Of a DNA stretch of 64,000 nucleotides, positions 1-12,516 are shown piece by piece. Position 1 is the stretch's first letter, and each line of letters starts with the position of its first letter. The notes beneath the pieces were generated by a model. That model saw only the letters and a list, made by a program, of their open reading frames with translations. It had not been told where the DNA came from and ran no database searches. The stretch lies in assembly GCA_014871385.1 (NCBI GenBank), contig CM026426.1, positions 53,401-117,400 of the forward strand, read 5' to 3'. The DNA is from Ceratodon purpureus (lineage: Eukaryota; Streptophyta; Bryopsida; Pseudoditrichales; Ditrichaceae). Made by a program: the position numbers and the translations under genes.

Positions 1-529
1 TACTCGATATCCAAACAAGGCTCAGAATTATATGGATAGTTCACAGGATTCGTAAAGGTTTGAAATTGGTCCGTTTCTGGTGGATTCAAGCCAGGTGCAG
101 ATTCATCAAAGTATGCCGCCACTGGATCGACGGGGAAACTCTGGAATTCGTTCGTTTCTGGTGGATCTTGATAAGTCAAATCTTTGTCGAGACAATGTTC
201 TAGCCAATTCGACTTTACACCATCCCATAAATGCAGAAAGTCTTCACCTACAAACGTCGAATTCATAGGAGCTATCGAATCGACAGTAACTCCAGATTCA
301 AATGTAGCCATTGATTCCAAGCCCTTCTGCTTCACAAACTGAAGACATCTAGGATACTTAGAAAGCTCCAAAAATCTGGCACCGGTTTTCTGAGTCATAA
401 ATTCAAATAAGGAACAGATTTTTGACACTGCAAAATCAAGCATAAATTGGACGTTCCACTGAGTTATCCCAATATAGTGAGACAAAAATAGACAGTCCTT
501 CAAGAGTAGGACAGTGACACTTTCCATAC
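1..529. other. left-edge sequence with no supported gene
   Basis: No reading frame here has convincing splice sites or a recognised motif. It may be intron or the continuation of the gene whose exon starts at 530 on the minus strand. Confidence 0.4.
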
Positions 530-824
530 CTTAAGGTGAAGAGTTAATCGCTTCTCATGTGAATCAATCAAATGGTACGCCTCAACATAACAAGGGTCAC
601 TGCCGCCAGACAAAGTGATGGGAGTTGGTGGTGCCTTCAAATAAGTCATCCCAGACATTGCCAAGGTAAGTTCACTCTGTGCAGGTCTCCAAAGCTCCTG
701 GACAGCAGTGTGAATGAGATCTTCAAGCTTACGATCCTGAGCTGCCGAAGCGTGGAAATATTCGACAGAGAGTTTATGGTGAGTGAAAGGATAGTCCCCT
801 GTAGCTCCTGAATTCCCTACCCAC
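530..824 (-). CDS. single exon of an unidentified conserved-looking gene
   Basis: Read on the minus strand, an exon begins after an acceptor (polypyrimidine then TACAG, next base 824) and ends at a good donor (CTTAAG|gtatgg, last base 530). It encodes about 98 residues. These include the stretch SVEYFHASAAQDRKLEDLI and, later, PPTPITLSGGSDPCYVEAYH and LIDSHEKRLTLHLK. The composition is ordinary for a soluble protein and the frame is open across the exon. An upstream open stretch to about 1009 may belong to the same gene. I do not recognise the family. Whether it is a live gene running off the window edge or another captured fragment cannot be told from one exon. Confidence 0.4.
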
Positions 825-1009
825 CTGTACAGAAAACAAGGGCTCCATTCTTTTAGAAGGGAAGCAGCAGATGGATTTACAACATGCACCAAAGTAACCA
901 AAACAATTCCATAACGTCGTGCCTGCGACACAAAGACCACAACTATCTTACATTGAACGTAGAGGATAGAGAAATTATTAACGTAAATAGAATGTCCAAT
1001 TAAGGGCAC

Positions 1010-2477
1010 GCCGATACCATGACACTGCGAGTATATTAGTCAGGATCAGAAACATGCTGGGAGTATCTTACTGTGTGGAATGGCAACAGCCTTTTCCGGC
1101 AACAGCCTTTTCCGTGCTGGGTGACTCCGAGTCCAGATCCCCAACGTGAATGACGATGTCGGGATGGCACCTTGATATGGCATTTTACGAATTACTAGAG
1201 TCACTGAGACAGAGTGTGGTAATATACAGAGTGAATTTCAGATTTACGCGTCTGAAATCTATCGATTTTAACTACATGCCGATGTAAAGATTTGTACACA
1301 AACATTATGTTCACTGGGATGAAAAAACGTTTTCACCGCATTCACAAGTATGTTCCAGGCTTTATATGAGAGTCCTGCCTGTATCATAGTAATGCAACCT
1401 AATCGAAGATAGTGTTCGAATGATTAGGGTTTAGAAAGTTAATCGAGAACTCGAGTCCACCAAGTTGTGTATGTTCACCGTGAATATCAAGTCCGCTGCT
1501 TGTCATAACCCGTGTCATCAAAAAACAGTGCATAACAGTAGCAGCTGCATCCATGTTGAGCTGACACTACTCCATGTTATGAGATGTGCCACTACAATGT
1601 ATAAACCTCTCCTATCCGAATGTGATATCCTCCTCTAACCCCCAGCCCCCTCCCCCCCCCCCCCCTTCCCAAAGCTACGACTACTCCAAGACTACACCAT
1701 GGTAGCCGCCACCGACAAAAATCAGAATTCTACCAATGCCTTATATTCCAAGCAGAAATGCGAAAAGTCTGTGAACAGACGTGTCTAACTCTTGTTCATA
1801 CTCAGTCCAAGGCTGGGTGATGAAGGCATTGTCGCGCTCCATTCCGAGGCTTCGTCATTCCACCCGTCTGAAACAGCCTCATTTCCTTGTCACAGCCCTT
1901 TGCTTCCGTCGTCGCCGTCGATGTACATTCTGCACTGGCCCTGTGACGTCGTATCTGATATGAACGATACAGTAGGAACAAAACAATCAGTATCGTAGAA
2001 TAAGTCACGGGAATGACGAGAACTGAAATGGAATGTGTGGTGATACGACATAGAGCGAAAAAAGAATTGTTTCGTGTCTCAAACAGAGTGAGTGTTCGAA
2101 TTTACCCGTGGGAAGCTCCAAAGGGATCCGCCTGAAGCGAAGTGGTGAGAATGGCGTTTCCTCCGGTGCCACAACCCCCCGTGTAATTGCGTCCAACCCT
2201 GCATTGCAAGCGCAATTTTGGGAACGCTCAGTGCTACGTGAAACCGATACAGTTCGGTTCGGAACATTGTCTCGTCCGAGAATGGTGGGGGGAGAGTAGG
2301 TGTCCTCTGCACGGGAAATGGCAATCAGTTTTTTTCAACCCAGATGACGAGCAGAAACTAATTCGACCTCAGCCAAACTCAGCGGAACTCAAGGCAAACT
2401 CAAGGCAATAGGCAAACATAATTTGACTCAGCCAAACTCAAGGCAATAGACAAACATAAGAGCAAAACTTCCAGATT
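1010..2477. other. intergenic, no supported gene
   Basis: Small overlapping frames on both strands between 1780 and 2410 look like chance frames. There is a 15-base direct duplication at about 1086-1115, a C-tract near 1652-1667, and a short imperfect tandem duplication (about 48 bp, containing CAGCCAAACTCAAGGCAAT-like units) at about 2370-2460, just downstream of the X1 stop. Confidence 0.4.
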
Positions 2478-3944
2478 CTACTTATTAGAAATACCGTAGT
2501 CTGAGTCGGTCTCTGGCTGGACTCGGGAAGGGCCTGCCTGGAGGCGGGAGCGGGCTTCAGCTCGCATTGCCTCGACAGTAACCAGCCTCTCTTTGCCAAT
2601 CCACCCCTCTCGCACTTCCTCTATAGTCATGAACTTCGTCCGAATTTCCCAAAGGTCTTCGGCTCGGCGACCGAGGTACTGCATCTTCTCGTTCAAGTTC
2701 ATGTGTTCATATCCCTCGGAAATGGCGTGATTTTCCACTGCGAATTACACATACCCGAAGGGACCATTAGAAAACGGGGTCGACTATATCAATTACAATA
2801 TGTGATGTACTAGAGATTGACGGACTCACTCTCCTGGAGGATCGCGATCTCCTGTTCCGTTCGGCGTTTTCTCTTTCCTCCCCTGGAGCGTCCCCCGGGC
2901 TCCGACCCTGTGGCCGTGTGGCTGCCTTGGTTACCCCCCTCCGTGCGTTCGCTCACTGCGCCACCTGCGTACCATAGATCACGTTAAACAAAACTTACCG
3001 AAACATGGTGCTAATCAATATGTGGTTGCCCATTCCAAGCTCCAGCGATGTCTTCTGTGAACTACTGAAAGCAAAATGAAATCAGAGGTTCCAGGTGTTC
3101 TGTGCAATGCGACTTACGGCGTGCAGATGGAGGTCCGGAAGCGATGCTGTCGCCACTGGGACCGTCCGCTAGGTTCTCCTCCGAGGATTCTGAGAGGCAA
3201 CACACGCATTTCAGATAATTCATTTATTACATTGTAACGTACTCTGGGAATTCAAAAATGGAAAGGGTGACTGTTGCCAAGGTTGGATCACTCACCATCT
3301 CGAATACCCCCTTGCCTGTACAGTGGTTTTCGAACAAGTTGAGATGGAATAGTCGGGAGAGCATCCTTGAGGTCGTAGTGCTTAACCTTCTTCATGTCCA
3401 ACCTCCGGGGATGGCGGTTAACTTCCCAATCGTCCGCTGCGCCTTCCAGGGTGTTCTCATCAAGGTCGAGGTTTCGCACTTCGTTTTCGGGAAACCACTT
3501 CCCCTCAGCGTCGCACCGCCGCTTAAACTCCTCCGTGGTTTCAAATGGCCTTGCTCCTCGGCTGCACTGTCTCGCTGCGAATGATGCCCAATCGACCGCA
3601 TGGCCTAATTTCTCTGCGATCAGCCCTCTACCGAATGCTATCCCGAAACCTAGGGTTTTTCCAATGGGTTTCTGATGGGTCAGCTGATACAACCTCTCTA
3701 TCCTGTATCGTTGTCGTGGACTCTCGCCTCCATCCGGTTTAGCGTACAGGAACTTCCCGGCCTTCTTATGACCCCAGCGCAGCTTGCACATTCCTTCGTT
3801 TGCGATGGTCTTCGGGAGAGAATTCCGATCATGTTTAGGTCCTCCCGGGATGTACCCATAGTTGTTGAGTCCGATCTCCTTGTGAAACCAAGCGTCGCTG
3901 CCTCTCCGCGGTGTTGCGGTGTTCCTCCCTCGCAGCGACGACAT
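2478..3944 (-). CDS. X1: four-exon gene of unknown family, paralogue of X2
   Basis: The exons fit together as 3944-3296, 3189-3118, 2964-2830 and 2737-2478. All boundaries are GT-AG and every intron is in phase 1, giving 1,116 nt (371 residues). The start is the ATG at 3944; upstream in-frame codons have no ATG. Exon 1 encodes a compact domain of about 216 residues with motifs shared with X2: GYIPGGP, WG-K-GKF-YA, ESPRQ-YRIE-LYQ, PIGK, AEKLG-AVDWASFAA, LDENTLEGA-DDWEVN and YDL--ALP. Exon 2 is short and acidic/serine-rich. Exon 3 carries a basic GGKRKRR patch, a plausible nuclear localisation signal. Exon 4 is a charged, probably helical segment ending ETDSDYGISNK. No known domain is recognised and I assign no function. 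Two whole paralogues with matching splice phases argue for a real gene. Confidence 0.72.
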
Positions 3945-5105
3945 GATCTCCTCTCCTCCGCGAGTACTCCGACGTTGTTCTAATGCCGCCTGCGGAAACA
4001 TCAGAAGGTACACAGGAAGGGTTAGTAGGACGCTTCAATTTCATAGAGCGAACAAGAAACGTTGTTTACCCTAAACCTTTTGAACAGGTGCCCCAAAACA
4101 AGTCGCACACAACAGCCTCCCTTCTTCATGAAGATGCGGACATGACGGAGAGAGGCCGAAGAGCTTCTACAGATGAGAAAGCGAAAACAAAAACGAGAAC
4201 GAAACCTGCAAAGGTGGAGAAAGCGAAAACGAAACCTGCAAAGTCCGGATGCCTTTGGGACCTCCGAAGTCGGGGATGCCGCAGGAGGTAGAAATGCCGG
4301 CTCCTTGAACACTTCCGAATGTGGGCTCTGCGCATTACAAACTCAGTTAGGGATACCGCACCTGTGTCGTGAATGACATGGCAACACTGTCCTGACATCG
4401 TGAGTTGCAGCACTCGCAATGTGAGCCACGGAAGCATGAACAACAAACAATGACCGAGAAACTGGATGTTCGTACTCAGACGCCTAACACGGGTGGAAGG
4501 GAACCAACACAAGATATGAGATACGCCAGCTCCCCGACCTTCGAGTTCAAACATCCCCGCGTAGCACGCAATCAGAAGCATGCATTTGACCCTCCAGGAG
4601 AAGTGCAACAACGCAAACTAAACCCATTTGTCCCTCCAAGAAGTACACCCCCCACCATGACCAAAACCATGTCGAACACGTAGCTTCCCAAATTGCCGTC
4701 CACCATGACCACTAGAAATCCACACACCACGACATCAAACAACCGACTACATCCACCCCCGATCACTGCAAACCATCAAAGCCATCAAAGAAATAACGAA
4801 ACACCATAGCTTGCAAGCGCCGGCGCAAGACCGTATCCAAACTCGGACATCAAAAAACCAACAGCACAACCCTCGATCAAAACAACACTGCCAACTACTC
4901 CATGCGCCTCAGCATACACACGGAAACAAGCAAATGACCTACCCAACAAATTCCCAAGTACATTAGGTCGCGAAAACCGAAGGGTGAAGACGCTTACGTA
5001 AGGTCAACGATGTGTGTCGACGTTCTCGATGGCGCGCCACATACCTCATCGCAATTCTGCAAATTTACCATGCAAAGCCCTGAACCCTAAACCTAAACCC
5101 TTAAC
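3945..5105. other. X1 5' flank with telomere-like motif at its right edge
   Basis: This is the presumed promoter side of X1. It contains an arginine/lysine-codon-rich simple stretch near 4160-4250 (AAAGCGAAAACGAAACCTGC repeated) that gives spurious frames on both strands. At about 5085-5103 there is a degenerate plant-type telomere motif (CCCTAAACCTAAACCC), immediately before the duplicated segment A begins. No gene is supported. Confidence 0.4.
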
Positions 5106-5589
5106 CCTTCATACTGTGCAGGTTGAGCACCATGAAGAAGGTGATTCGCGGAGTCATTGACATGGCGGCTGGGCACGGAAGAAGTGACAGCCCATGATCA
5201 TGGTCACTGATTGTGAGGTAGCTGAATGGATGGGTAAGTGCACTTGTTAATGGTGAGGAGACACCTTGGGACGTTCCCATTACCAGTCAATCAAACCAGC
5301 GGACGCAAATCGGTGAGGTGACCAGTCTGACTTGGCTCACAACTCCAATCCCGTTGGGTCCTGTCTTATCCATGGAGGTGAGGTGACACCTTTCAGTCCA
5401 CAACCAGTCCAAGAACTGCGCATCAGTACATCACATCATTAGTCACAGAGGCAGTGATGGTGAAATACATGGTAATGCACATAACGAGTATAAATTCCAT
5501 AACTAATGTGACTGAAATGTATTTGCTCCTCGGAGGATACACTTCACTTATGTTTAAGTATTGAGCTACAGGACGTGCATGATGGTGAA

Positions 5590-5970
5590 CACGTAAAACT
5601 TTTTTAAAAATAATAATAATAAATAAATAAATAAATAATAAATAATAAATAATAAATAATAAAAAAAAACTGCTATCAACTTAAAAACTTGTGAACACAC
5701 TGAGCAAAATCGTAGCAGTAAAGCTTGGATTCTGGAATCCTTCAATCTCCAAACTCATGAGAAAAAAAGTCTATTTTGCAGGAGCCTCACCTTGTTCCAT
5801 CAATATTCATGTGATCGAAGGATCCCTTTAGTGTAACCTGTTCAAATAAACACAACATTTAGTGATATCCAACCAATGATTGTATAGACTTGATAGTCGT
5901 TGAAAAATACATTAAAAAAAAATTAAATTATAAAAAATAAAAAAAGAATAAATAAAAAAAAAAAAAAAAA
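5590..5970. repeat. AT-rich microsatellite tracts (AATA/A-rich)
   Basis: An (AAT/AATA)n tract runs about 5605-5660 and an A-rich tract about 5914-5975. Both are length-variable between copy A and copy B (25050-25110 and 25345-25425). Confidence 0.8.
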
Positions 5971-6645
5971 AAAACATCTGCAGGGGATAGGGGCGTTCCT
6001 CACTATTGTGATCCACAAAAAGGGTTTATGCAAAGAATACAACAGAACTTACCAAGGGCTACAGCCAAAATCGAGGGAGCAGTTCTTCCGTTCCAAGTAC
6101 TAACACATTATGCCACATCCGTTCCTGGATTTCACAACGTTCAGAAAACGACGCAAAATGTGCAGAAAATGTGCAGTGAGAATTCCTAGAAGGCCCTGGA
6201 ACGTACCAAGCAAGGCGACAAAATCCTAGACCAAGTTGTTTTACCTTAAACAATCACTGTACACAAATGAGAAAATCATCCAACCAAGTTACCAGAACAT
6301 AGAGCACTAAAACTAACATATGATTTTGATTAAGATTCTGTAGCGAGCTACGGTAGAATTAAGCATTTTCGAACGCAATAAAACAAATTCACCAACCCCG
6401 TTGCACAACATATCGGTACACGCAACACTTGATAATCTTAAAACAACGACAGCAGACCACTTGGAGCACCGATTAAAATGTTCATAATCATAAAAAGCGA
6501 ATATCGCCTTACACAACAATCACAACAAGCACAAAATTTGTTTGAGAATGATTCATTTCTTTTTCGAGATTCAGAGGTCTTTGTACAAGAGCATGATCAC
6601 CTATGTAGTAGAAATTGAACAATCTTAGTAATAAGCGAAACATAC

Positions 6646-7792
6646 CTCCCATTGTTTCATAGCATAGTTATCGAGATCCTCGAGACCTGGGGTCCTAGCA
6701 GCAATGCTTCCAGATACGACGTCTCTTGGAGGCCCACCCCTGAAACAATCACAGTTACCAACCCACTTAGCAGTTAATATCCGTGATGGCAGGATCGCCT
6801 GAGGGCCTGCAAGACTACTCAAATTATGAATTCGTGATTACATGTTTTGTGGAGTCAGTATCAAGTCTAAGTTCCAAAAAAGACGTCCACTATTAAGTCT
6901 TCTACTACGACGTCCACATGGTGTTAACTAAACCAATCTCAAAGAAAATAGACCGAAGAGTAAACACGACAAAGCTCTATGCGTCCACATCTCCACTAAC
7001 AATTAGCATAAATAAAGTACGCTCGAGTCGATTGCCCCCTCCAGCAATAGCCCCATGGATTCTAAAATGCCACTGCACTCCTTCTTCCAAAAGACCCGTT
7101 TACATCAGCACAAAACTGGAAGGAATAAGCCTGCGTATCAAGCAATCTCACCCAGTACTTAAAGCTTGCCGGAGTTGTTTCTGAAATTTTGGATTCATCC
7201 TATGGCACACTTCCTTCTTCCTGAAAGCCGGAAAACCCGCGGTTATGTAAAATATATACATCCTGAATTGAAGGATCTCTAAAAACCCAGGTAGCGAAGA
7301 AGATCATAGTATACCAGAAACACTTCTTCGTTTAGCAATGGGCAGATTTCCGCAACCCAGCAATAACAATTACTCCCCCGACTCAATACCTGCCAATATC
7401 ATAAATCCTACATAACTATATTCCAAATCCACAATGTATTTCCAGTAAAAATATCCAGTCAACAATTTCGGCCGAGAATAAGATTGGCAGAACGCCTTTC
7501 GCATGAGAGAAATACTAATGATACAAACCAGAACAAACCACTGAGAAGCAAAAAGTAGAGTTGAGAAAATCCAACCTCTCAGCCAGGATAACACGCAATT
7601 GCTCTGATCGGTCAATTGCTACTTGATGCTTGGAAAGAGCATCTGGTTGAGCCCATTCTTGCAAAGACTTAACAGGCACAGCATTCTCAGCATATGAAAG
7701 ACGCATCACGTATTGCTTCCCCAACGGAGGTAAAGACCTGATCGCAACACAGCATTCCACCTTGTCAAAAAGGAGGCAATTACGTTTCGCAA
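6646..7792 (-). pseudogene. TFB2: TFIIH subunit TFB2/p52 (GTF2H4) internal fragment, three exons
   Basis: Three minus-strand exons join in frame with canonical sites: 7792-7576, 7220-7152 and 6739-6646. They encode the hallmark run SLPPLGKQYVMRL, then SKHQVAIDRSEQLRV, then KKEVCHRMNPKFQKQLRQAL, then TPGLEDLDNYAMKQWE. This matches the N-terminal third of plant TFB2, the TFIIH core subunit that anchors the XPB helicase in transcription and nucleotide-excision repair. The N-terminal first exon and the whole C-terminal two thirds are not found within the expected distance. I therefore read it as a captured or truncated fragment that still has usable splice sites. In copy B only the last of the three exons remains. 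Confidence 0.8.
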
Positions 7793-7949
7793 CTGCAAAC
7801 AAATGACGAACACAAACAGCGATGCGATATTCCAATCATACATGAATTGCCCGATTGAAAACGATTCCCATGAACTACATATCTCGTACGCAGAAAATCC
7901 TAAATACGAATCTGAATACGAACTGGAATGCACACAACCCTGACTCACG

Positions 7950-8800
7950 TCAATGCGCTTAAACATCCCTCGTGGGTACTCTACTCTATCAGCCTCTCCA
8001 TCTAAGCGACAGTAAAACCTAGTATTGATACACGCTGCTATTGCGCTTGTAAAAACGTCAGCACAGAAGTCGTTAGAGTGGACGTCAGAAGTTCCAAATT
8101 TGAGGAGATCGCAGCTCTGTTTGGTAGCTCTTATATGTTCCTCGTGCAATTCGTTGGCAACCACAGCCAGGAAATTTAATGACAGTGTGTGAAAAGCAAT
8201 GGGTAAATGACAAAAGGTCGTACCTGAACAAGATTCACAAGCTGTTTGATAGCACAGCCAGGTAATGCAACTCCTGGAAGAATCCCGTAAACTGTTCTGT
8301 TCCTGATAGCGAGTAGTGCAACCTGCAAGGTGAGAGAAAGAAGCCCTGTATAAGTTAACCTGTTCCTGATTTAAGACCGCTCTTCAGTGGAGAAAAAACA
8401 CATATGTGCCAAAACAGCATGATACCATGACAAGGACGTGAGAGGAGCACCTCACAGGGACTTCCGATGTTTCCTTGAGCGGCAAGCATGTAGAGAAGTA
8501 TGTAAGCAACCTGCTCCGAAAACCAAAAAAAAAAAAAAAAAAAAAAAAAAAACTTTGCTGAGACCGGTACTTTCCGAAAGTATGAGGATATATTGTAAAA
8601 GTGAAACTGTTTCGAATATTCATGGTTTCTCAGAGGTAAAAGGATTAGACCCGCACAGCTGCTATTGTTGAGATTATGTACCTCAGCCCCGCTTGGTACA
8701 AAGCAAGGTGACAACTTGAATATCCTCAGCCTCACATCGGGTGTGCGCGGATGATGCGATTTGTCCAATAGCTGTCCGCGCTGCAAGTCCACGGTAAACC
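7950..8800 (-). pseudogene. cluster of exon-like fragments, family not identified
   Basis: At least four open, splice-bounded stretches lie between the TFB2 and thioesterase fragments on the minus strand. One, at about 8160-7950, encodes NTRFYCRLDGEADRVEYP and ends at a GTGAGT donor. One, at about 8325-8228, encodes VALLAIRNRTVYGILPGVAL. One, at about 8512-8430, encodes VAYILLYMLAAQGNIGSP. One, at about 8797-8690, encodes either GLAARTAIGQIASSAHTRCE or, in another frame, DKSHHPRTPDVRLRIFKLS. Their reading phases do not chain into one protein. I cannot name the parent genes. A poly-A/T tract at 8523-8553 interrupts the region. The first two stretches fall in the part missing from copy B. Confidence 0.4.
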
Positions 8801-9031
8801 TTCAGATCTTCCGACTTCCAAGAACCCACTCACGCCTCTCCCGGACATTGTACACCAATAGAACCAGGGTCAGTAAAACATGAGTAACTCGTAGATGACA
8901 CGGCAAAATGGTGCATCCCTGGTGGTCGGAAGTGTAACAAATTTGTGATACATGCTCAAGTGTATGAGCCTCCACAGGGGGGCATGTAATCAGATGGATC
9001 AAATATTGGAGGGGATCAGCAATGTAGTCAC

Positions 9032-9223
9032 CTGAACTCGCTTGCCAACTCGAAGAGGAACCGCTTTCGCTATCACCTCAGAGCCAACTGGCGCAGATTG
9101 CAAGTGACTGACGGTCAGATCAATTCCCTCAACTCTGGCCCAGCAGGAGACGATTTGAGCGCCCCAGCTGGCTAATGTCTCTGCTAGAAGCGCCGTGATG
9201 CCACCATGAAGCACTCCAACCGG
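9032..9223 (-). pseudogene. hotdog thioesterase (DHNAT-like) exon, copy A
   Basis: This is an exactly 64-codon exon on the minus strand, with an acceptor ending GCCAG before 9223 and a donor CAG|gtgact after 9032. It encodes VLHGGITALLAETLASWGAQ and then GIDLTVSHLQSAPVGSEV, the hotdog-fold signature. The HGG and the acidic residue in AETLAS are the usual active-site region of the 4HBT/PaaI family. The wording is closest to plant 1,4-dihydroxy-2-naphthoyl-CoA thioesterase, a peroxisomal enzyme of phylloquinone synthesis. I did not find the following exon or a C-terminal peroxisomal tripeptide downstream, so this is probably a gene fragment, although a functional gene with a distant exon is not excluded. 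Confidence 0.7.
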
Positions 9224-9879
9224 CTGGCACAGCAACACGTAAGAACTGATGGCTTGGTATAAAGGAAAATTGTTGTGCCAATCATCTAATACAAAGAACA
9301 TAAAGCAGATCCCGGAAACAGATCGAGGTCCTCGAATTGGAAACTGGCGCAACCATGTACTGTATGGAATTTATGTTCATACTATTTTCTAAGCTCTCTA
9401 GCGTCAACGCAACATCCGTCCCTAGGCACGCCCTCCTCAATACCAAGAGTATGCTAAGTAGACTTTCCTCAAGAACCAACACGGAGAGTTGTTACAGAGT
9501 TAAGTGCGAACTCATCAGAGCTCACAGTGATAACCCTCGGGTCAGGGCTTAGCACTACACAATCACAACCCTTGTCCTTAGCATACAAAACAACGTCCTT
9601 CAAATACTCTATAAAATTGCTCCATTGCTCTAACCTTCTGCCTATCGTTCACAGACACTCCCAATTCACGTTTCCATCACACAAATCCCTGCCTCGCCCA
9701 CCATCCATGAACCCGAACTGTCACCTCACCGCTCTTCACAAAACCAAAACCCACCATGAAATCCATGCAAATCACATGAGCTCACATGCAACAACCATCT
9801 GAGTACAGACACAAAAACGAGCAGTATGCAGCAGAACTACCATCGGCATCACACCTACGAGAAAGTTAACATGCACTTT

Positions 9880-11150
9880 AGTGACCTGCACCCCCAGCCT
9901 CAATTGCACCCTGCCTTGCGTCCATCTCCCCAGTCGCCCCATGTCCGGCCTCCCTCCTCTCGCCAGGCTGCTTTGCACCCACTCCCCGCTCGCCAACGTC
10001 CGCCCCGCACCCGTGACCTGGCTGCCCTGCGCCCCTCCGCTCAGCGCCTGCATTTGCCTCCGTTCCCATTCTCGGAGCCCACCGGGCCCGCCTACGCTCC
10101 GCTCCGCCCCATGGCTCCCAGTGAGCGCGCCCTGATCACCTCACCGGTCGAAACAATACACATTACAGAACGAACACACCCGTGCCCCTAATCCCTTCTC
10201 TCCACAAACTCAGCAAAAAATTCATGTTTCCATCCTCTTAAAACCTAGGCCATCATCGCCCACGCGAGAGAGAAAAAAAAAAAATCATTCCCTCACCTTC
10301 TCCCAAAAATCCAATCCCAAATTCGGAACCCCCCCCCCTCCTCCTTCCCCCAGCGCGACCCCTCAATCCCCACCGGAAAAAAAAAAAAAAAAAACCCACT
10401 CACTCACCACTCAACCCCCCTCCCTCCGACCCTCCCTCTCTCACCTACAAACGAAGATGATCTCACCTCCGGCATCCCCCCGCCTCGTCGCCTGAAGAAC
10501 GACCACCCCACCACGTAAGGGCACATGAAAAGCACCCCATAACAGCATGCATTCACATCGATCCGTGTCCCATCATGGCGTGAACAATACCACCCAGGTG
10601 CGAAATCGGTGCAGGCATTGCGTGCACATCCAGAGCATGGAATAAGGGCACGGACAGCCATAGCTCAAATGCACCAGAGTGCTGCCCCCTGGGACGCCCT
10701 TCCAAAACCTGCCCTGCGACTCAGTGCCGTTGCCGCTGACGACGAGGGATCGCCCGCCCAGCACCACCCCGGTGCAATCATCGCGCTCCTCCCGCATGCT
10801 CTGCAACTTCTCCGCGGTACCTCCTGGCTGGCCACATCACCCGGCGCTCCCCCCCCCCCCCCCCCCCCCCCGGGCTTGGGAACCCCCACAACCTTCCTGG
10901 GCCTCGCCCTGCCCGCATGTTGTTCGAGGCGCTCCCCAATCCGCATCGGCAATCGGCATCGCGCTCGCACCATGCCCCCCCCCCCCCCTCGTGGTGGCCA
11001 GGGTTTCGCTGGTGTGGCGTCGCTCGGTTTCGTCCATCACAACCCCGGGAGAGACGATCCCAAACCCGCCAAAGAGCCCCTTAACCGCCATCATCTCCAA
11101 AACGTACATGCTTCACAACTGAGATCTACAACGGTCCAGGAGGTAGTGGT
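9880..11150. other. GC-rich block of copy A with long but doubtful reading frames
   Basis: GC-rich sequence is open in several frames on both strands, interrupted by poly-A (10380-10394) and poly-C (10851-10871 and 10975-10988) tracts. One minus-strand frame, about 10806-10640, reads MREERDDC-GVVLGGRSLVVSGNG, faintly like a kelch blade. Another begins MMAVKGLFGGFGIVSPGVV near 11100. These could be exons of a captured gene, but the frames break at the homopolymer tracts and I do not assign a product. Confidence 0.3.
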
Positions 11151-11776
11151 TTAGGGTGTGGTTCCGTGTAATCCAATATCTGTATATGCAAGCATGTCGT
11201 TCTGATCAGCATTCACGCGGGATGGTCACACATACGGAATGGACTCCGACCCTGGTTAATTTCACACGTTGATCGTTAATCCGTGGAAACCCTCGTCCAG
11301 ACTTTATCACTTACATTAGGTCCGGAGATCAGTTCAGAGCTTACAATGGACAAATTTTTGGGGCTGGAAGAATGACCTGGCGCGTCCAGAATCTCGAGGT
11401 CGAGGTATTATCACTGCAACACCTGCTCTGCATTGTTTTGCAACAGTTAAAGACTTTGCCGTGCTGTCGAATGAGACATGGTCTGTTTGTGGAGGAAACG
11501 AACGTGAAGTTTATGGCTCACTGACATGGCTCGGTTGCTGGGTGTGCAGCTCGCTCGGGAGCAGGCAAGCTGCGGGAAAGAGAAAGCCGCGGGAATACAC
11601 AGCTTATTCTGGACGTGCTCTTTTTTTCTGTTTCTCAGAGGCTGGACAAATTCCCCACGGTACATGATGGTCCGACGGAGTTGTATCCTCTCGAAACGCG
11701 CCCTTGTGATGTGTGCTGTGCAAAATCCATTTATGGGTGTGTACAAGGCATGAAGTTTGCTTCAATCTTATACAAG

Positions 11777-12516
11777 CTGTAAAATTTTACGACGTCCTTC
11801 ATTATTACCAGATACCTCTTCATCTCGCTTGGATGGTGGTACCTCATTTCGGCAGAAACGTGAAAACACTAGAGCAAGATGAGTGACGAGCAGCACTGAA
11901 GTTTGAGAGTGCTAAGCATCCCTACGAGTGATGTAGACCTCAAATTTCAAGCCAACGTACAGAATGGATGGACTGCACAAAGCTTCACGCCCGAATCCTT
12001 GAGAGACTACAAGCAACCAGCAGTGTCATCATAAGCAACTATGGCCATGACGCAGCTCACCAGAAGTAGGATTCAAATTCCAAAATTAGGCGTTCAATGA
12101 TTACTTCTCCAAGAATTCAGAGCAGACTCCAACTCCAAGCTTCGTCGTCTTCCTGAAAGTTACTGAAAGTTACCGAAGTTGCTGAAAACCGGTCCGAGCC
12201 CCGGTTTAGGGTAGCAAGGTCGGGTATCTGCTGAAAGTGCGACCCAGCCTCGTAGAAGCTTCGCTGCTTCTTCCAAATTTCGGATTCGTAGAGAACAGAC
12301 ATGCATGGCAATCAGCCGTCAAGGTCTGATACAAGTCATGGTACCTTAAAATCCGTAGTCAAACTTTAGTTGTTCTTCGGAGCCAATCCCGATCTGAGAT
12401 TACAGCGGAATGTTTAAGTGCGGACATGACCAACTTCACTGTGAGAATAGGCTGTCTTCTACTACAGCACTTCAAACGATCTAAGAACGGGGGTTGTGGA
12501 CTTCGGGTTCAAAAAC
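11777..12516. other. flank of copy A, no supported gene
   Basis: Nothing recognisable beyond a minor direct repeat CTGAAAGTTACTGAAAGTTAC near 12154-12175. Confidence 0.35.

Larger units (their letters stand above)
5106..11776. repeat. segmental duplication, copy A (longer copy)
   Basis: From CCTTCATACTGTGCAGG at 5106 to TACAAG at 11776 this sequence is repeated almost base for base at 24545-29776. Differences are scattered substitutions, length changes in A/T and C homopolymers, and one large difference: about 1,426 bp (6945-8370) present here and absent from copy B. Flanks on both sides are unrelated between copies. No terminal inverted repeats, target-site duplication or Helitron-type ends are evident. 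The segment carries spliced-looking exon fragments of several unrelated conserved genes, all on the minus strand. Confidence 0.9.

Noticed and set aside
7950..8164. RLDGEADRV stretch as a phosphoacetylglucosamine mutase fragment
   Set aside because: It resembles the DGDADR motif, but the essential Asp pattern is changed and no other mutase motif lies nearby. Left as an unassigned exon.
10609..11154. Long proline/alanine-rich frames in the GC-rich block (and 28612-29155)
   Set aside because: They are open on both strands because of GC content and C-tracts. The two duplicates have different frames owing to homopolymer length, so neither is constrained.
5106..11776. Segment A as a typical Helitron
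   Set aside because: No 5' TC / 3' CTRR ends with a hairpin, and no A-T insertion site, can be seen at the duplication borders.
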